Program-made: the position numbers and the translations under genes
The notes under the pieces: model-generated
What the model saw: only the letters and a program-made list of their open reading frames with translations
Told to the model about the DNA's origin: nothing
Databases searched by the model: none
DNA from: Lepas anatifera
Lineage: Eukaryota > Arthropoda > Thecostraca > Lepadidae
Reading direction: 5' to 3'
DNA: 64,000 nt
Assembly: GCA_034440635.1 (NCBI GenBank)
Contig: JAOTON010000321.1
Location: 310,001-374,000, forward strand
Shown: in pieces, positions 12,085 through 24,790 of the stretch
Numbering within the stretch: the first letter of the stretch is position 1
Layout: each line of letters starts with the position of its first letter

Positions 12085-12620
12085 TCAGATGTCACCTCTG
12101 GGTCGTTCCAAGTCTTTTTGGATTGCTTTCACGATCACAGGATCGCTGGACACCGTGAAGTGATGCAACTGGTCTTGGATTGTCGCTTTTCGGGAGGTTT
12201 TTCTGGCATGGATGGTGCTCGCGTGCATACCTTGCCTTTGTTCCTCCGCTCCCGTGCCTAACTGAGCATACCGATTGGAAGGAGAAGTGACCGAATACAC
12301 TCACCCCCGTGCACGAGGAGTTTGTGGACTGAGGCTGGCAGGTAAAACCACGGATATAAGCCAAATGATAGCTGTGCTGTCTCTAAGACATACGGGTCAA
12401 ACTTGTCCGGGTCAATTACCTGATCAGAGATATTCACACCCGAAAGGATCATGCCAAATCTCCTGATAAGTTCCACACCCACACCAGTAATTTCAGAGAA
12501 TATGGCGGGGCTCTGGAAGGCGCGGCGAGATGCGTTCCCGTCATTTGAGGTTCCGGAGCCGCCAGGCCATGGCCGGTCAACCACTAGGCCAAGCTTCCGA
12601 TGAAACTGACGCCGGGTGAA
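12085..12620 (-). pseudogene. Broken transposon-type ORF, C-terminal part
   Basis: Reading the minus strand from about 12610, one frame gives LGLVVDRPWPGG, then NDGNASRRAF, a run with EITGVGVELIRRF, SLYPWFY-like LSFGLYPWFYLP and VHKLLVHGGE, and ends LLLPIGML. This pattern (NDGN-x-x-R, YPW, HKLLVHG, LLPIG) is one I know from uncharacterised, transposon-associated proteins common in arthropod genomes. After the in-frame stop at 12258-12260 the same frame continues ARERRNK. Homology then shifts to another frame as HARKTSRKATIQDQLHH and VSSDPVIV. One stop and one frameshift mean it cannot be functional. The superfamily is not certain. It lies on the opposite strand to the host gene, 1.1 kb upstream of its first exon. 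Confidence 0.6.
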
Positions 12621-12624
12621 CTTA

Positions 12625-13309
12625 ACCTTACTTTATTTGTTTTTTCATCCCACTGCTTTGTTTGCCGTCCATGGTTACACCACACGGCCCAACAGAGGCG
12701 GCCGGGCCGTGCCCTGGCGGCGCGGCGACCCGGCGCCGGGCGGGGGACAGCGCGCGAGCCGCCGACAAACCCTTACATAATCGGTCGTAAATCACGAAAA
12801 TGCAACTAAATGCAGCTGAAACTTTATGTACGCATTGCCAACACGTGTGCAGCTGCCACTGTGGTGGTCTCATGTTGTGGGAAGCTGTGGGATTTTTTGC
12901 CGGCTTAGTCAAGTTTACTCGGTAATGGAAATAACTGAGTTGTAAATAATGAAAATACATAAAATGAAAAAATACTTTTGGAGATATAACAACTTTCAAA
13001 GACATATAATTTTGCGGCAAACAAGTCGTAGTTCTGGAAAAAATCACTCGGTGTGTTTTCGGAGATGTGAAAGCATGTTTGCGAGCGCTCCAATTTCCGG
13101 TACGTTCTGACAGTCGCAAGCAATCTTTGTTGTCTGATTGGAAACGTCACCTTTACCTCATCTAAAATTGGATAAACAGACATTTTATCTGAGATTGAGA
13201 TATGCTCCTGGATGGTCTGGAATGTTGCCCTTTGATATAAAGGTTTCTTAAGGCATTCTGGGTTGGTCAAAAATTGATTTTCGTACCATTTTAAGCCCTC
13301 CTTGTAACA
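12625..13309. other. No gene recognised; GC-rich patch at 12650-12765
   Basis: A short CpG-rich stretch (GGCGGCCGGGCCGTGCCC, GCGGCGCGGCGACCC) is followed by AT-richer sequence. The minus-strand ORFs at 12628-13387 have no recognisable content. Confidence 0.4.
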
Positions 13310-13644
13310 CGGTGGAGTGGCGCGCTTCTCTTGCCTTGTCGCGAGCCTGCGCGTGCCACAAGGCACTCGGCCCCGGTGGCTCCTCACTGGCTACCGGCGG
13401 GGTCGTGACGTCATGAGCGAGGCCGCCGCTGATTGGTCGGTGGTCGTGTGCCAGCGCGGCGACGGCGGGGCTTCTGGCTGGGATGTTCGGAGGACGGTCA
13501 TAGTCGCGTGGCGACTCAGCGTGGGGAGGTTCCGAGGTCCAATTTCCGGCGACGCGCGGGACAGGTGCTGACGCCAACAGTGTGACACAGACCAGGACGC
13601 TTCAACGACCGTTCTAAGCACTACAGTGAAGCTGAATGGGCTGA
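13310..13644 (+). promoter_or_regulatory. CpG-rich promoter candidate with CRE and CCAAT elements
   Basis: A CpG-dense block immediately precedes the start exon at 13720. It contains a perfect palindromic CRE, TGACGTCA, at 13406-13413 and an inverted CCAAT box, ATTGG, at 13432-13436. No TATA box is apparent, as is usual for CpG-island promoters. Transcription start would be expected between about 13440 and 13640, but the sequence alone cannot place it. Confidence 0.55.
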
Positions 13645-13719
13645 TTTCTTGCGAGAGGAGGACTTTCCGGGGAAGCTACAATAACTGGTGTTTCAGAGGT
13701 AGCAAGAATATTTTTTCTG

Positions 13720-13755
13720 ATGATGAACGACGTCTTCAACGCCATGTCTGGTCAG
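13720..13755 (+). CDS. First coding exon of an E-protein-like gene (tentative)
   Basis: Two adjacent ATGs are followed by a 12-codon frame, MMNDVFNAMSGQ, that runs straight into a strong donor (CAG then GTAAGA at 13756), so the exon ends in phase 0. The frame is open upstream to a TGA at 13642-13644 without another ATG, so 13720 is the first usable start; 13723 is an alternative. The exon sits just after a CpG-rich promoter candidate. It is phase-compatible with the exon at 38922. The DVF-N pattern is only loosely like the EVFQNCFN start of insect Daughterless, so family membership rests mainly on the later exons. It could instead be a 5' exon of another transcript. Confidence 0.4.
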
Positions 13756-16700
13756 GTAAGAACACGAATCTGAAACATATAAGATGCTCATCTCGTGTCG
13801 TGTGAGTTATAATTGAGTACTGCGTTCGTATTTTTGGCTGGAGTTGATAGTGTTATGTAGATCCAATCGCATGCTCACTTATCACTTATCTATATTTCTT
13901 GTCTTTGTATGGGCTTTAAGTCCACAACACTGTAAACTTACTTGAGTCGCAAGGCTGAAGACCATGGATTATCGACCCTAAGCCACCTGCATGGTGTCAC
14001 TGATGGCGGGCCCATTATTCCACCAACTCTTTTAGCCAATGTGGTCTAAAGCCCTGTATTTTGTTGGAGTACGAGTGTAATAAAACAATGTCACCATTTG
14101 AAGGCATTTGATATTTTTTGGTAAAGGCGTTTTGAGACTGGAAGGTATGGACGAGTAGGTTGAAAAATGACGCCTGAAAGACCACATCGCTTCCCCCCCA
14201 CACCTCCCTGTTTTTGGCTAGAGGAAAAGCTCATACAACAATTGCTTTGAGAAATTCTGACAACGAAGCTCACACGAGTTAGTAGACAAATTATATGACC
14301 CAGCCCGGCCCAACTCGGTCCGGCCCAACCGTACCAGCGCTTTTGGCGAGCTTATTGCTCTGCCAACAAGTAACATAGGCAAATAAAACTGACACCATCA
14401 GGTATCTGTATCAATTCCATTCCATGTATCAAAATTTCAAGCGAAACTGTTGCAATACAAACCAGGGGTGCACATTCCCGCGAGACCTTGCAACACCCTC
14501 CGAACAGTGATTTTTGAACGCTTCAACGCTTGAAAAACGAAATATTTGCAGGCGATTTGCTCGTCAACTTAGATAAAGATGTCTATATTTCTGAAGAGTT
14601 TTTGTACTCTATGCAGTCAGGAATTATAAATCTGAATAATTGGTTGATTCAGAAAGTCCAAGCCAAATATATTAATTCTGATAAAATTAATGCAATAATA
14701 TACCTATTGTCTGAAATAGATTTTGCCAGGTTTATTTTACCTCGTTTTCAACCCTGTTTTATGTTAATTGGTCTCAAGTAAGGGATGAATTCATGGCAGC
14801 TGGACTTTGCGAAATCGTCATGTTTATGCTACACAAACACCATGAACCATCAAACAAATTTAGCCAACCTTCATTTCCAATTTTTAAAAAGAAACATTCA
14901 CTCAGTTATCGCCCAAAAAGGTGTCTTACTGGTGTAGTACATAACCAAGAACTTTTTTGAGTGAGTCTCAGATTTGCTTTGTTTTTTTCACCGCAGCATC
15001 ATTCCTGACGAGTTGCGTGAAATAAGCCCCTCTGTTCCGGAGATAGAAGCCTGACTCCTGACTGTTATATAACGATTAACAGTTTGTATGCCAGAGAGTC
15101 CATTCTCCTTGGGACCATACTTCTGTCAGGAAACTCAGTAAAATGTTACAGAAGTCGCCGGTCGAAATCGCTCATGACGGCAAAACCGACCCGTGTCCCA
15201 GCTTTGCCGACCCGTCGTTCTTTTCTCCTCTGCCGCTTCCGTACGTACAACTAATGCCCGCCTGTCCAAGGCTCTCAATCTCTCCCGCTGTCCTGCGAGT
15301 CTCAGGGTCGCACATGTAAGCTGTAAATCCATATGGCGCCACCCTCCCCCCATGGAGAGGGGCGCTCGCCTCGACACAGCGGCGCACCTGCAAGTGGCGA
15401 GGAAACGGCCCGCGCCCTGGGCTGCAGGACCATGTAGCTATCGGAGACAATTGTGGTGCTCATTTGTTTTTACACTTAGCCGATAGTGTGATTCATTGTT
15501 TCCATTATCGTTGTTCAGCAATGAGTGAAGTCCCCTGTTATTTCATGACATGTCGATAGTTTCTTGTGCATAACATATGTAACTATTTACCAGCCTGGGA
15601 TGTTCTCTTTTCTGTGTACACGTTTACCGAACATCTGGAAGCACAATGTGAGCGTTTTAATCTCTTCAAAATAGTGGGAACCATATAAGACAAATATTGA
15701 CACAATTTGGGCCAGAGCTGGGACAAGGAGTATCGCATTGTTTCAAACATGCACTGAGAGAGAATTTACCTTTGTGCTCGTACCCATGCAGAACACCTGC
15801 ACTCATGAAACACACGCACTTGATAAAAGCCGAAACTACCAAGCCAATATTCTCACAGCTGGATGTACAATGTGTGGTTTTTGGGCGCCCAAGCTACCGG
15901 GACCATACAGCCAGCTGAATGTATACCAGACATGAAACACCAACCAGAAACAGAGACCCATTGGTCGTAGTGACACTACTCATCTCATGGTGTTGTAGTT
16001 GAAGCTAAAGGTGCACTTTGGTAGTTGGGGATGCCCTGTCGTCATGGGCGTCGACAGTTGGGGGATAGGCGCACGTGTTCCGTACTTTTCATAGTCGCAC
16101 GGAGCACAAAACCGATGGGCTTTTGGTTTTATAGACGTAGTTCTCTGTCAGCGGAGAGTACACTCACCTCCCCTGTCCCCCTTACTTTTTGGCTAATGGG
16201 GATACTCTTGCCTGTTGTAAGAGCTGTCACGCACCTACCCCTAAAGTCACTTCTAACTTTGTCGCAACAGCTTGGTATCATTCGGTACCTGCTTTTTCTG
16301 TCCATCTAGATGTGGGCCGTTCAACCCAGGTATTAAACGCGCTGAGCCCACAAAGCAGGCGCCGTCTCGACATTTTTAACATGTCCAGTGTGCAAATGGA
16401 CTGCAACAGGGGGCTTGTATCAATGCTTGGCTGGATATTTTCAAGCAGGAGTCATCTTCAGAACAGGCGGATCGCTAACTCCGAATGTGGTATTGCTCAC
16501 CTTGAAAAGTCCTCTCCGCCATCTTATGTAAGACCTATAACTTCCTGGTTTGTAGGATACCTGTCTACATTTGCAAAAATAAAAGGTATATGCTTTACCA
16601 ATGTCAGTATATTTGAGAGCAAGTGATAGAATCCAACGGTTGAACTTACGTTGCCATAGCGTAAGAGAAGCACTAGCTCTCGAACCTTTAGTTTGAGTCA

Positions 16701-19014
16701 GGGATAGGGATTCGGGATACCATGCCAGGTTTGACGGAAGGCGAGCTCTTATCTGTGATGCCTTGTGGCTACTCCTGAGATGAATCCTGTGAAACAGTAA
16801 AACATCCGATTACCTTATGGGTACTCTGGCGTCTTTTGCGGTTGCCCGGGTGCAGGGGGCACTAATTTCCGTCATCTGGCTGGAAACGCCTCCAGCTGTG
16901 GCAGTCTCCGAATATTTTACACCAGTCCGAAATGTTGCTTCGTCAAGCTATCGATTTGGTGAACATTATTGCATGTTATAAAAGGCAGAACGCTTACCGA
17001 CATGCTGACTGTTTTTTGCTAGTGGATTATAATTTTTTCAATTTTATGGAGGATATAAAATTACTTTGAAACTTGCTTCTGAAAAATAATGGCGTTTTAA
17101 ACTTCTGAAATGCAAGCGAGTCGAATCCTGATTCTGAAGTGTGTTATTCTCCCGCTTGCTTGCTATCGGAATCGCCTGAATATGAATCATCATAATTTGC
17201 TGGCGTGAACACTGAGTACCTTTAAAAATTTAGCTTAACATTGTGAATCCTTCTAAATTCTGATAGTTTTGACTGTTCCTTTCAAGCACTTTTAAGTCTG
17301 TGATATCCAGATCTGTTCTGAGATTTCCAATCTGCCAAATAATTCCCAGAATAAAGCTCAGCAACCTGGTTTACACGGAACGCTCATCTTGAAGAAAAAA
17401 TTAGCAAAATGCTTCTGGATGCCAGAGGAATGTCTTGATTACTAAATAAGTGGCTGTACGGGTAGGGGTCGTTCTGGCCGGGAGAGTAATATGAGTATTT
17501 AATGTGAGAGCACCACTCCAATATGAAGCAAGGGTTTTGGAGTGCCATTCGATCCATATCTGCATGTGGAGAGGAAAAACGTCGGAGCGATAGATTAAAC
17601 TGCAAAATGAAATTGTTGTATACCTTCCAGTTTGACATTATTTATATTTTCAGATGCACGTTTGCTTGTAAAACGGGGCATGGGGAGGTCTAGCACTGTT
17701 TCACTGACGTTACTGAGGAAATAGTAGGCCTTCTCGTATTGTGCAATGTGCAGCTTTTGTCTCTGCTCAGCGTGCTTATACCAGGCTTCAATTACCAACA
17801 AGGGATGTCGTTTAACGCAAACCGAGCTGAAGCTGGATCTACCAAGACTGCTCTTGAAGTTGGGTCGCAGCCAGTTTTGCATTATGGGACGGTTTCACCA
17901 GGCATATGGATATCTATCTCTTTTGTGTATGCCAAGGCATTTAAAATGAAAGGTCATATCATAATGAACTATCCTTCCGATTCTATTATTTTTCGTTTCA
18001 GTTCCTCAAATTTGTTGTATCTAGTTTTTAAGTTCGTCGCGATGACTAAAGCATAGATATCTTATGCAATTTTTAATGTGGCTATTGGCTTTGCTTCATA
18101 TTCAGACACTGCTAATGACTCTCGGAAATCCAAGCCGCATTCACCGACCCTGGGTTGGATCAAACTGGGCGAAGTGAGCTAGAATTTTGAATCGCCCAAA
18201 TGTTTACCTTTCAAGACTTAGAGGCCAAGAATTCCATTTTTTAGGGGAAGTTAGTCTTATTTTCATTCCAGATTTTAGGGCAGACGCTTAAATAGACCAA
18301 CACTGTCAGAGAAATGAACCCAGCTCTCACCGGGCCTGCGGGACTGCGTGTGCAGTGTGGTGCCAGGTTTGAGACTACAGCTCCGTAAGCTAGCTTCACC
18401 GAGTGTAACGCTGGCTTTGTAATTTTATGGTTTGTGCACAAGAGAAATCAAATTACACGTAAAAACTCAACGAATCAGGTGGAGGGTATGGTTTCAGAAT
18501 TTTCTAGAGAAGCTTAATTTGGTTCGTTTGACCACCATTACCTAATCTGTTTTGGGGAAACTATATGTGCTCTTAAGAACTGCTGCTGCTTGTCTCACCA
18601 CGTAGATATACCTACTGTTAGAATTGTCGAGCATCTCGTGATAAAGCAGATACAAGTGGAAGGGTAGCATTCGTAGCATTACAGTGTAATAATAAATTTT
18701 TTTAGTCTATCACACATAAGTGATCCCAGCTTGGAAACCTGCCCCAAATGTAACATCAAGCCTGGTGAAACATGAGGCTGCATTTTCAAACCATATTACA
18801 TGACCTCACCGCAAAATGCAGCGTATTCTGACTTATTAATTATGTGTGGGTTCACATTATCTCGTACTTCGGCGAGGAGTTTGATCCCGAATAATTTGCT
18901 TTCCTGGACCACCGAGTATAGTTTTGGTCGGGGGCGCGGGTACAGCCAGCCTTACAGTATGCATTGATCTGCGCCTGTGAAATTTGCACGCAATGCTACA
19001 ACATAAATTGTAAA
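13756..19014 (+). other. Intron 1 (proximal part), no other gene recognised
   Basis: If the exons at 13720 and 38922 belong together, this is the start of a 25-kb intron. It is AT-rich with scattered small ORFs that lack splice-site support. At 15752 a CACTGAGAGAGAATTTACC stretch resembles the terminus of the 6-kb transposon at 53521, but no matching right end was seen. Minor GC-rich DNA is present at 15345-15430. Confidence 0.4.
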
Positions 19015-19216
19015 GGTACACACTGACAAATTGGATATTAAATGTTTTAAAACAATTCGAACATACGGACGCGTTTCGATACTTGCTCAGCGTATGTTTG
19101 AAAGAGTACTACTCTTTCAAACTAATATTTCAAACATACGCTGAGGAAGTATCGAAACGCATCCGTATGTTTGATTTGTTTTGATATATTTAATATCCAA
19201 TTTGTCAGTGTGTACC
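19015..19216. mobile_element. 202-bp foldback (hairpin) element
   Basis: The two halves are near-perfect inverted repeats: GGTACACACTGACAAATTGG at the left and CCAATTTGTCAGTGTGTACC at the right. Inner arms carry CATACGGACGCGTTTCGATA and its complement. Arms are about 90 bases, with a short loop around TACTACTCTTTC. It looks like a hairpin MITE in intron 1. A clear target duplication was not identified. Confidence 0.8.
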
Positions 19217-21059
19217 TTAATCGTTAACCTGTCAAATGGCTCTTCAACAACTTCAACATAAATTGTGTTTCGGATAAAGTTATACATGAATCGTAATCAC
19301 CACTTGAAATTTGCCTATGGTATAAATTGTCTCATAGGTATTTGTTTGTTCCCTTCGTTTCCATAAAATTGAGTATTTTAATTATCTGGAACCTACGACG
19401 CACCAGCCGTTTCGATCATATAGCCGTCTCCAGCATCCGTATAGTCTTCATTCTCTTAGGCCGCCCAAGCACTCCTGTCGTGACTGGAGTTTTCTGGATT
19501 CTGACTTGAGCATTTATACGCAGATATGTATTAGAAGAATTTATCAAGATGGAAACCAACACAAGGTAATCATAATTTGTCATTTAATAAAGCAACCACA
19601 TATATGAATATTGTGTACCTATCACATTATCACATTCGCATAAAGTTCCATGCCTGACTAAAATGAGACCCAAAAATGGATAAATATTTAATTTTTTGCA
19701 ATTAGAATGATGTACCTTGCGACTTTTCGGTTTGGAGCCGGAATTACGGTGAAGGGAGATAGACATGACTCGTTCGTGAACTGCAGTTTTCTGACAAGTG
19801 TACTGGTTGGATAAGACCCCATCCAAAGGCGAGGTTTCTTTCAATTTAACATTATTTGTTTACGGGCTCAAGTTTCCGAGGAAAGCATGAGATTTCTCAA
19901 TTCTTCTGAAATTTGGGAAATTAAGGATGAGCGAGTACTGGGATTCCACTGTAGGCTTAATCCCAGCCCGCAACCCTCACAAATCGTAATGACACTGGCT
20001 GCAAGTATAAATTGCTAGACCAATCCTGTAAAGAAGCGGCGACAAAGCTTTATTATGCCAGATCGCTAAAAATGTCTAGGGAAATCACTGCCGTAGGCAA
20101 AGGCCAATAGAAAGTCTCTTGATGGTCGGAAATACAGGGTCATACAGGAGACGGACCTGGGCAGAACTTCTTTGCCATAGGTATCTCCGCAAGTAATACG
20201 CCGATCACTCTAATTTTGTACGATAGCGTGCATTCAACACTTATAAACATCATTGGTACCCAATAGAGCCTGCAGATAAAAGTATACGTGATGGGGCATT
20301 GCCAGAAGCAATCATGTTTTGCAAAATTCAGGGTACGCCCATGACACAAATTACACGCTCCTGAAATAACATTCAGAACTGGTGGCACATTTTTGAGAGA
20401 CATGTGAGCTCAGAGAACCTCATGCAGATAATGAAACTCGCCATACCATTTGGGACGCCGCAGTAAGTGCACAGTCGAGCTTGTAGAGAACTTGAGGGGA
20501 GTAAAAGGCCGCCTCATCCAACGAATTTGGGGTGCGAGCGGAAACAGACCCTCTTAACTCTGAAAAAACTTGAATATCTTCACTTCAGGCTGCCCGAAGG
20601 ACTGCGTGTACAGAAGGATGCCAGGAACTTTCCTGTGGCAGGAAAAAAAAACATCCATAGAAAGAATCAGAGCCATTGCTTAGTCAGTTTATCGGGACGT
20701 TTTGCCATTGCGTGAAAATGCATAGAGTTAAATGTAGGGCATATAGAATATGCCACATGGAATAAAGAGCTAAAGGTCTGTGCTTATTATATTAAGACAC
20801 TGCTTCACACATAATATACCATCTATAGCCAAAGGCCAAATCAAATCTGACGTAAAACATTGACGTGATGGTCACGGAAAGCTGGGTGGGGCCTGAACGT
20901 TTGGATCCCCCTGTAGTACACAAAGCTCAAGTACCGAGCTAAATGGGCTCAAGCCCATTTTCCCTTCTTATATTTAAGAGAAAGGCGTAATTTGAGTTGT
21001 TGTTTGTTGTATTTTAGAGATAATAGCTTCATTTTCTGCCCTGAAATGTTTGTGGCGCT
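19217..21059. other. No gene recognised
   Basis: AT-rich intronic or intergenic DNA. Short ORFs such as 20140-20403 minus and 20467-20715 plus have no familiar motifs. Confidence 0.4.
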
Positions 21060-21350
21060 GGGCACAGTGGTTAATCTAGCCGGTAGGTTGGGGATTAGCC
21101 AAAGTGGATCCGCAAAACAAACAAACAAAACGTCACGCGGTGAGAACACGCCACAATTTAATTAGACGGTATGTTTTGAGGGTAATTCCAAGGGTCCAAA
21201 ACCAAAACAAATGTCGCGAGGTGAAACATGTGACCACAAGATGCTTGTTTTTTGCCATCCAAGGCCCAATGCTTACCCTGAAGTTAAGAGTTGAAGCACC
21301 AAAACATTCGTTATAAGCTAAAAAGGAGTCTGGGCCAAAAGGAAACCGGC
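21060..21350 (+). repeat. Dispersed repeat, copy 1 (partner at 45035-45380)
   Basis: Phrases shared with 45035-45380 in the same order are CAAACAAAACGTCACGCGGTGA, a CACAATTTAA, a second GTCGCGAGGTGAAACATGTG, GACCACAAGATGCTTG, CCATCCAAGG and the ending TAAAAAGGAGTC. Internal doubling of the GTCRCGNGGTGA motif suggests the element itself contains a short tandem repeat. No coding capacity is visible. Confidence 0.6.
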
Positions 21351-22439
21351 CTTTAGAAGTGTTTGGTCCTCCATCGCAGTTTGAAGGTCTTCAAAGCTGA
21401 CTCAGGGTCACCCTAGCGTCTTGCTGCGAGGGCCTTCACTATTGCTGCACAGACCTTCACGAAAGTTTGAGAAAACTCCCGAGTTGAGGAACCGTTCCCT
21501 CCCCCTGTGGCGGAGCCTCTGGCTGTAGCTCCGAGGCCCGAGGAGGCTCTGACTCCTCTCCGGGCTTCGTCCCCAGACTTTTAATATTCCGATATCAGTT
21601 TTAACTCGTTTGATTGTGTGTCCCCCATGTTTAATATGGCATCATTTCTGTATATTTTTTACAAAATTTAAGGTTGGTGGTAGCACTTTTGGACTTTGTG
21701 TCAGAGAAAAGGAAATTCTGAAGTCTGGAGCAACTGAAACATATGTGGATTCCGGGAACCTTACGTTTATAACATTTCCCCAAACTGTCCAATTAGAAAA
21801 AGTGAAAATACGGTGCCTGCTTCATTTTTAATATCTAAAATATGTTTTGCTTATGTCTTGCTAAGCTATACAAACCAACGGATTCTTATCAATTATCTCT
21901 GGTTCAGAACGGATTTGACAATTTTACGGCGTGGAGTGGGCGCACATAGAAGAGAAAAAGAAGCAACTTCGCACTTCATGCCGATTTCACTTTATCATGC
22001 TCATGAAAGTGATCTTAGGTTTGTGCTCGCAGCCAGAGCCGTTTTACAAAGGGTTCCGATTGCGGCTCTCGGTAAATTGGGTGGCTCTGGTTCCGGTTCC
22101 GAAACCATGCTTAAAAGTGGGGATGGACTCGATAATGTTTCTCTAGTCCAGTCATTCTGACAGTACTGAGGCTTTCGGTTCTTGCTGGTTTGATGTGGGA
22201 GGATGGGCACCGCAAAACGCATCAGCAGTAAGAATTGGTTTAAATATAAAACTAAACCGGTCAGTGGCTGTACCGTTAGTCTAATGGCAGAGACTGAACC
22301 AAAGGAAATACAAATTGATGTTTTCATTCGGGTCAAAACACGAATGTGAGACCTAGAATTAAGCAATCAACATCGATTCCTGATGATCAAGTATAGGTAG
22401 CTGCCTGCGTCTTGTGATGCTGCACCGCAGAGTCTGGCC
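21351..22439. other. No gene recognised
   Basis: Mixed composition, with a GC-richer patch near 21480-21575. ORFs at 21610-21831 and 21813-22160 plus are not supported by splice sites or motifs. Confidence 0.4.
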
Positions 22440-23020
22440 AGTGACTATACTGCACCGTCGGACGCAGTTTGTCGTGCGATGTCGTACTGTTCCGCAGGAT
22501 CTCACCTTGTAGATATACTGCACCGTCAGGCGCAGTTTGTGGTGCGATGTGATACTGTTCCACAGTGTCTCGCCTGTATATATGTACTGCACCGTCGGGG
22601 TCAGTTTGTCATGGGATTTGATACTGTTCCGCAGTGTCTCGCCTGTAGATATACTGCACCGTCGGGCGCAGTTTGTCATGGGCTATGATACTGCTCCGCA
22701 GTGTATCGCCTGTAGATATACTGCACCATCGGACGCAGTTTGTCATGGGATATGATACTGCTCCGTAGTGTCTCGCCTGTAGGTATACTGCACCATCGGA
22801 CGCGGTTTGTCATGGGATATGATACTGCTCCGTAGTGTCTCGCCTGTAGGTATACTGCACTATCGGACGCGGTTTGTCATGGGATATGAAACTGTTCCGC
22901 AGTGTCCCGCCTGTAGGTATACTGCACCATCGGACGCGGTTTGTCATGGGATATGATACTGTTCCGCAGTGTCTCGCCTGTAGGTATACTGCACCATCGG
23001 ACGCGGTTTGTCGCGTGTGA
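22440..23020. repeat. 67-bp tandem repeat, about 9 copies
   Basis: The phrase ACTGCACCATCGGACGC recurs near 22450, 22518, 22587, 22654, 22721, 22788, 22855, 22922 and 22989, a steady 67-base spacing apart from a small indel. Each unit also holds GTTTGTCATGGGATATGATA and CCGCAGTGTCTCGCCTGTAG. The inner copies are the most alike, which suggests recent expansion by unequal exchange. Both strands have open frames only because the unit lacks stops. Confidence 0.95.
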
Positions 23021-23346
23021 CGTGGTGCTCCGTCGTAGTTTTCGCCAGTTTTAAAGCTGTACCGCGGGACTATTCCGTTCTGCCCAAAAACACTGAAGTT
23101 GATCGCGGATGCTCTGGGAGAGCTAGGGAAGCTCAAGCCCTCTGCAATGCTATTGTCTATAGTAAATACATAGCCGGAGGCTGAAATGAAGTCTTGGATC
23201 CGTCGACACCCAAAGTATTGATTTCGTAGCGCTTATGCTATATTTTTAGTGAGGCTTCTTACATGTTATTTGCTGGTCAGAATCTGCTATAATACCGAAT
23301 TCGGCACATTCGTGGAATCTGAAGTAAGTTGGCAGTCTTGTGGAAC

Positions 23347-23530
23347 CATTGGCGGATCCAGGGGCAGCTGTTGGAGCTGGCCAAACCAACGTTTTAGGGG
23401 GTTAAATTGAGAAAAATCGCAAAAACAAGATTTTCAAAGAAAAACTACGAAAATTTGGTCAGTACCATTGGGGGCCAAACGATGCTATTGTAGGCTTTGA
23501 AGGGGTTGCCCCCATTTGGATCTGTCAGTG
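23347..23530 (+). mobile_element. 184-bp hAT-like MITE with imperfect 8-bp duplication
   Basis: It starts CATTGGCGGATCCAGGGGC and ends GGATCTGTCAGTG, forming imperfect inverted termini. Flanks TGTGGAAC (23339-23346) and AGTAGAAC (23531-23538) match at 6 of 8 positions. The interior is AT-rich with GGGGGCCAAACGATG, unlike families 1 to 4. Confidence 0.6.
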
Positions 23531-23539
23531 AGTAGAACT

Positions 23540-24711
23540 TACCGAAGAAATCTTTGTTCTTTTGCTCTTTGTTTCTTTTGGCTCAAAGCTCACCGTTTGC
23601 GGAGAGACAAGCCTCTGCAGAGTGGACACCGGTCCCTTGCCGGGAATTGCCCACCGCGCAGCTCCTCTGTATCCCAGCGGTTCTACTAAACGCCGCTTAA
23701 TTACCCGCAAAGGGTGAGGAGTGGGACAAACTAGACGCCGTGTAGCACGTTTTCTGACACACTGTACAAGCTGTTATCGCAGTTCAAACATTGCTACGTG
23801 GTCGTCTCAATGTAGCGATGTCGCGTTCTCAGAGGCTCTGCATGCTCTGGGATCTAACCACTTGCTTTGAACACGAGCTTGACGTGTCGTCTGAGTGTGT
23901 GCGTGCGTTCTTTTTAGTTTTTCTGTCTCAAAGACAGAGTACATGTTCGCTCTCCTGTTTCGGGGGCTACCGTGCACCGTCACAAGGCCCAATATACCGT
24001 GCGGCGCTTGGTGTGTGATTATCCGAGGTTTCTCTGTCTCGGAATATGTACCATAACCAACCATAACCGGTGGTCCATGCACTCCAGCGAACTCATTCTG
24101 AGTATAAGGCGATGGAGTTTCTATAGATATCGGGCGATTAGAAAAACCATCAGTGGAAATCATGCACCGGAGGCTGTACGGCAGTGACTAATCAGCCTAC
24201 CAAGCACTGCACCCTGCCTCAGGCTCCGCCTCCTACCTCATTGCGGGGTGCCGTGCCATCTCGGGGGTTGTGCCGTACTGGAGTACGGTCTGTGACCGGC
24301 GGGGTTTCTCCTAGGCCGCGTCGTCGCGCTGTTCCGGGTCCCACGGTGCGTCCCGGAGAGGTTCTCACGCAGGTCGCGGTCTGCCGACCATCCACGAACG
24401 CCGCTTATCCACCGCCTGAGCACGGCGCGCCGCGTGCCTGGCCGGCCCTCATCCGTCACAGCCGCCTCATCGCGGCCCGTCGGCGGCGACGGCGCGTCAT
24501 CGCTCCTGCCGGGGCGTCATCGCTCGTCCGGAGGCGTCATCACTCCCGCGGAGATGGCACCAGCTCCGCAGCTGTGCGCACGTGTGTTGCTATGGCAACG
24601 CGATGTTCTGCCGCTGCCACCCGTGACGGTGGAGCTAGCTTTTAATTGTATTGTAAGGGAATGTGGCACCTCCATAATAGGATCTGAGCTGAGCTAACCA
24701 TTCGGAGGGGG
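23540..24711. other. No gene recognised; GC-rich block at 24240-24600
   Basis: From 24240 to 24600 the DNA is very CpG-rich with GGCGTCATCGCTCC-type repeats every 15 to 24 bases (24495-24545). It could be a regulatory island in intron 1. Overlapping ORFs on both strands (24184-24697) have the Arg/Pro/Ala composition of GC-rich shadow frames. Confidence 0.45.
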
Positions 24712-24790
24712 TCTATGGGCATGGGCTCCGAAAGCGGGGGGAGGGCGAGGGGACACGTCCCCCCTGTTGGCCAACCAGGGGGACGTCCCG
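24712..24790 (+). repeat. Fragment of the GTCGAAAGCGG-type dispersed repeat
   Basis: ATGGGCTCCGAAAGCGGGGGG with GGACACGTCCCCCC matches the starts at 6556 and 32458. Ends are not resolved. Confidence 0.4.

Noticed and set aside
22440..23020. Possible CRISPR-like array
   Set aside because: The whole 67-bp unit is conserved, so there are no unique spacers, and the context is an animal intron.
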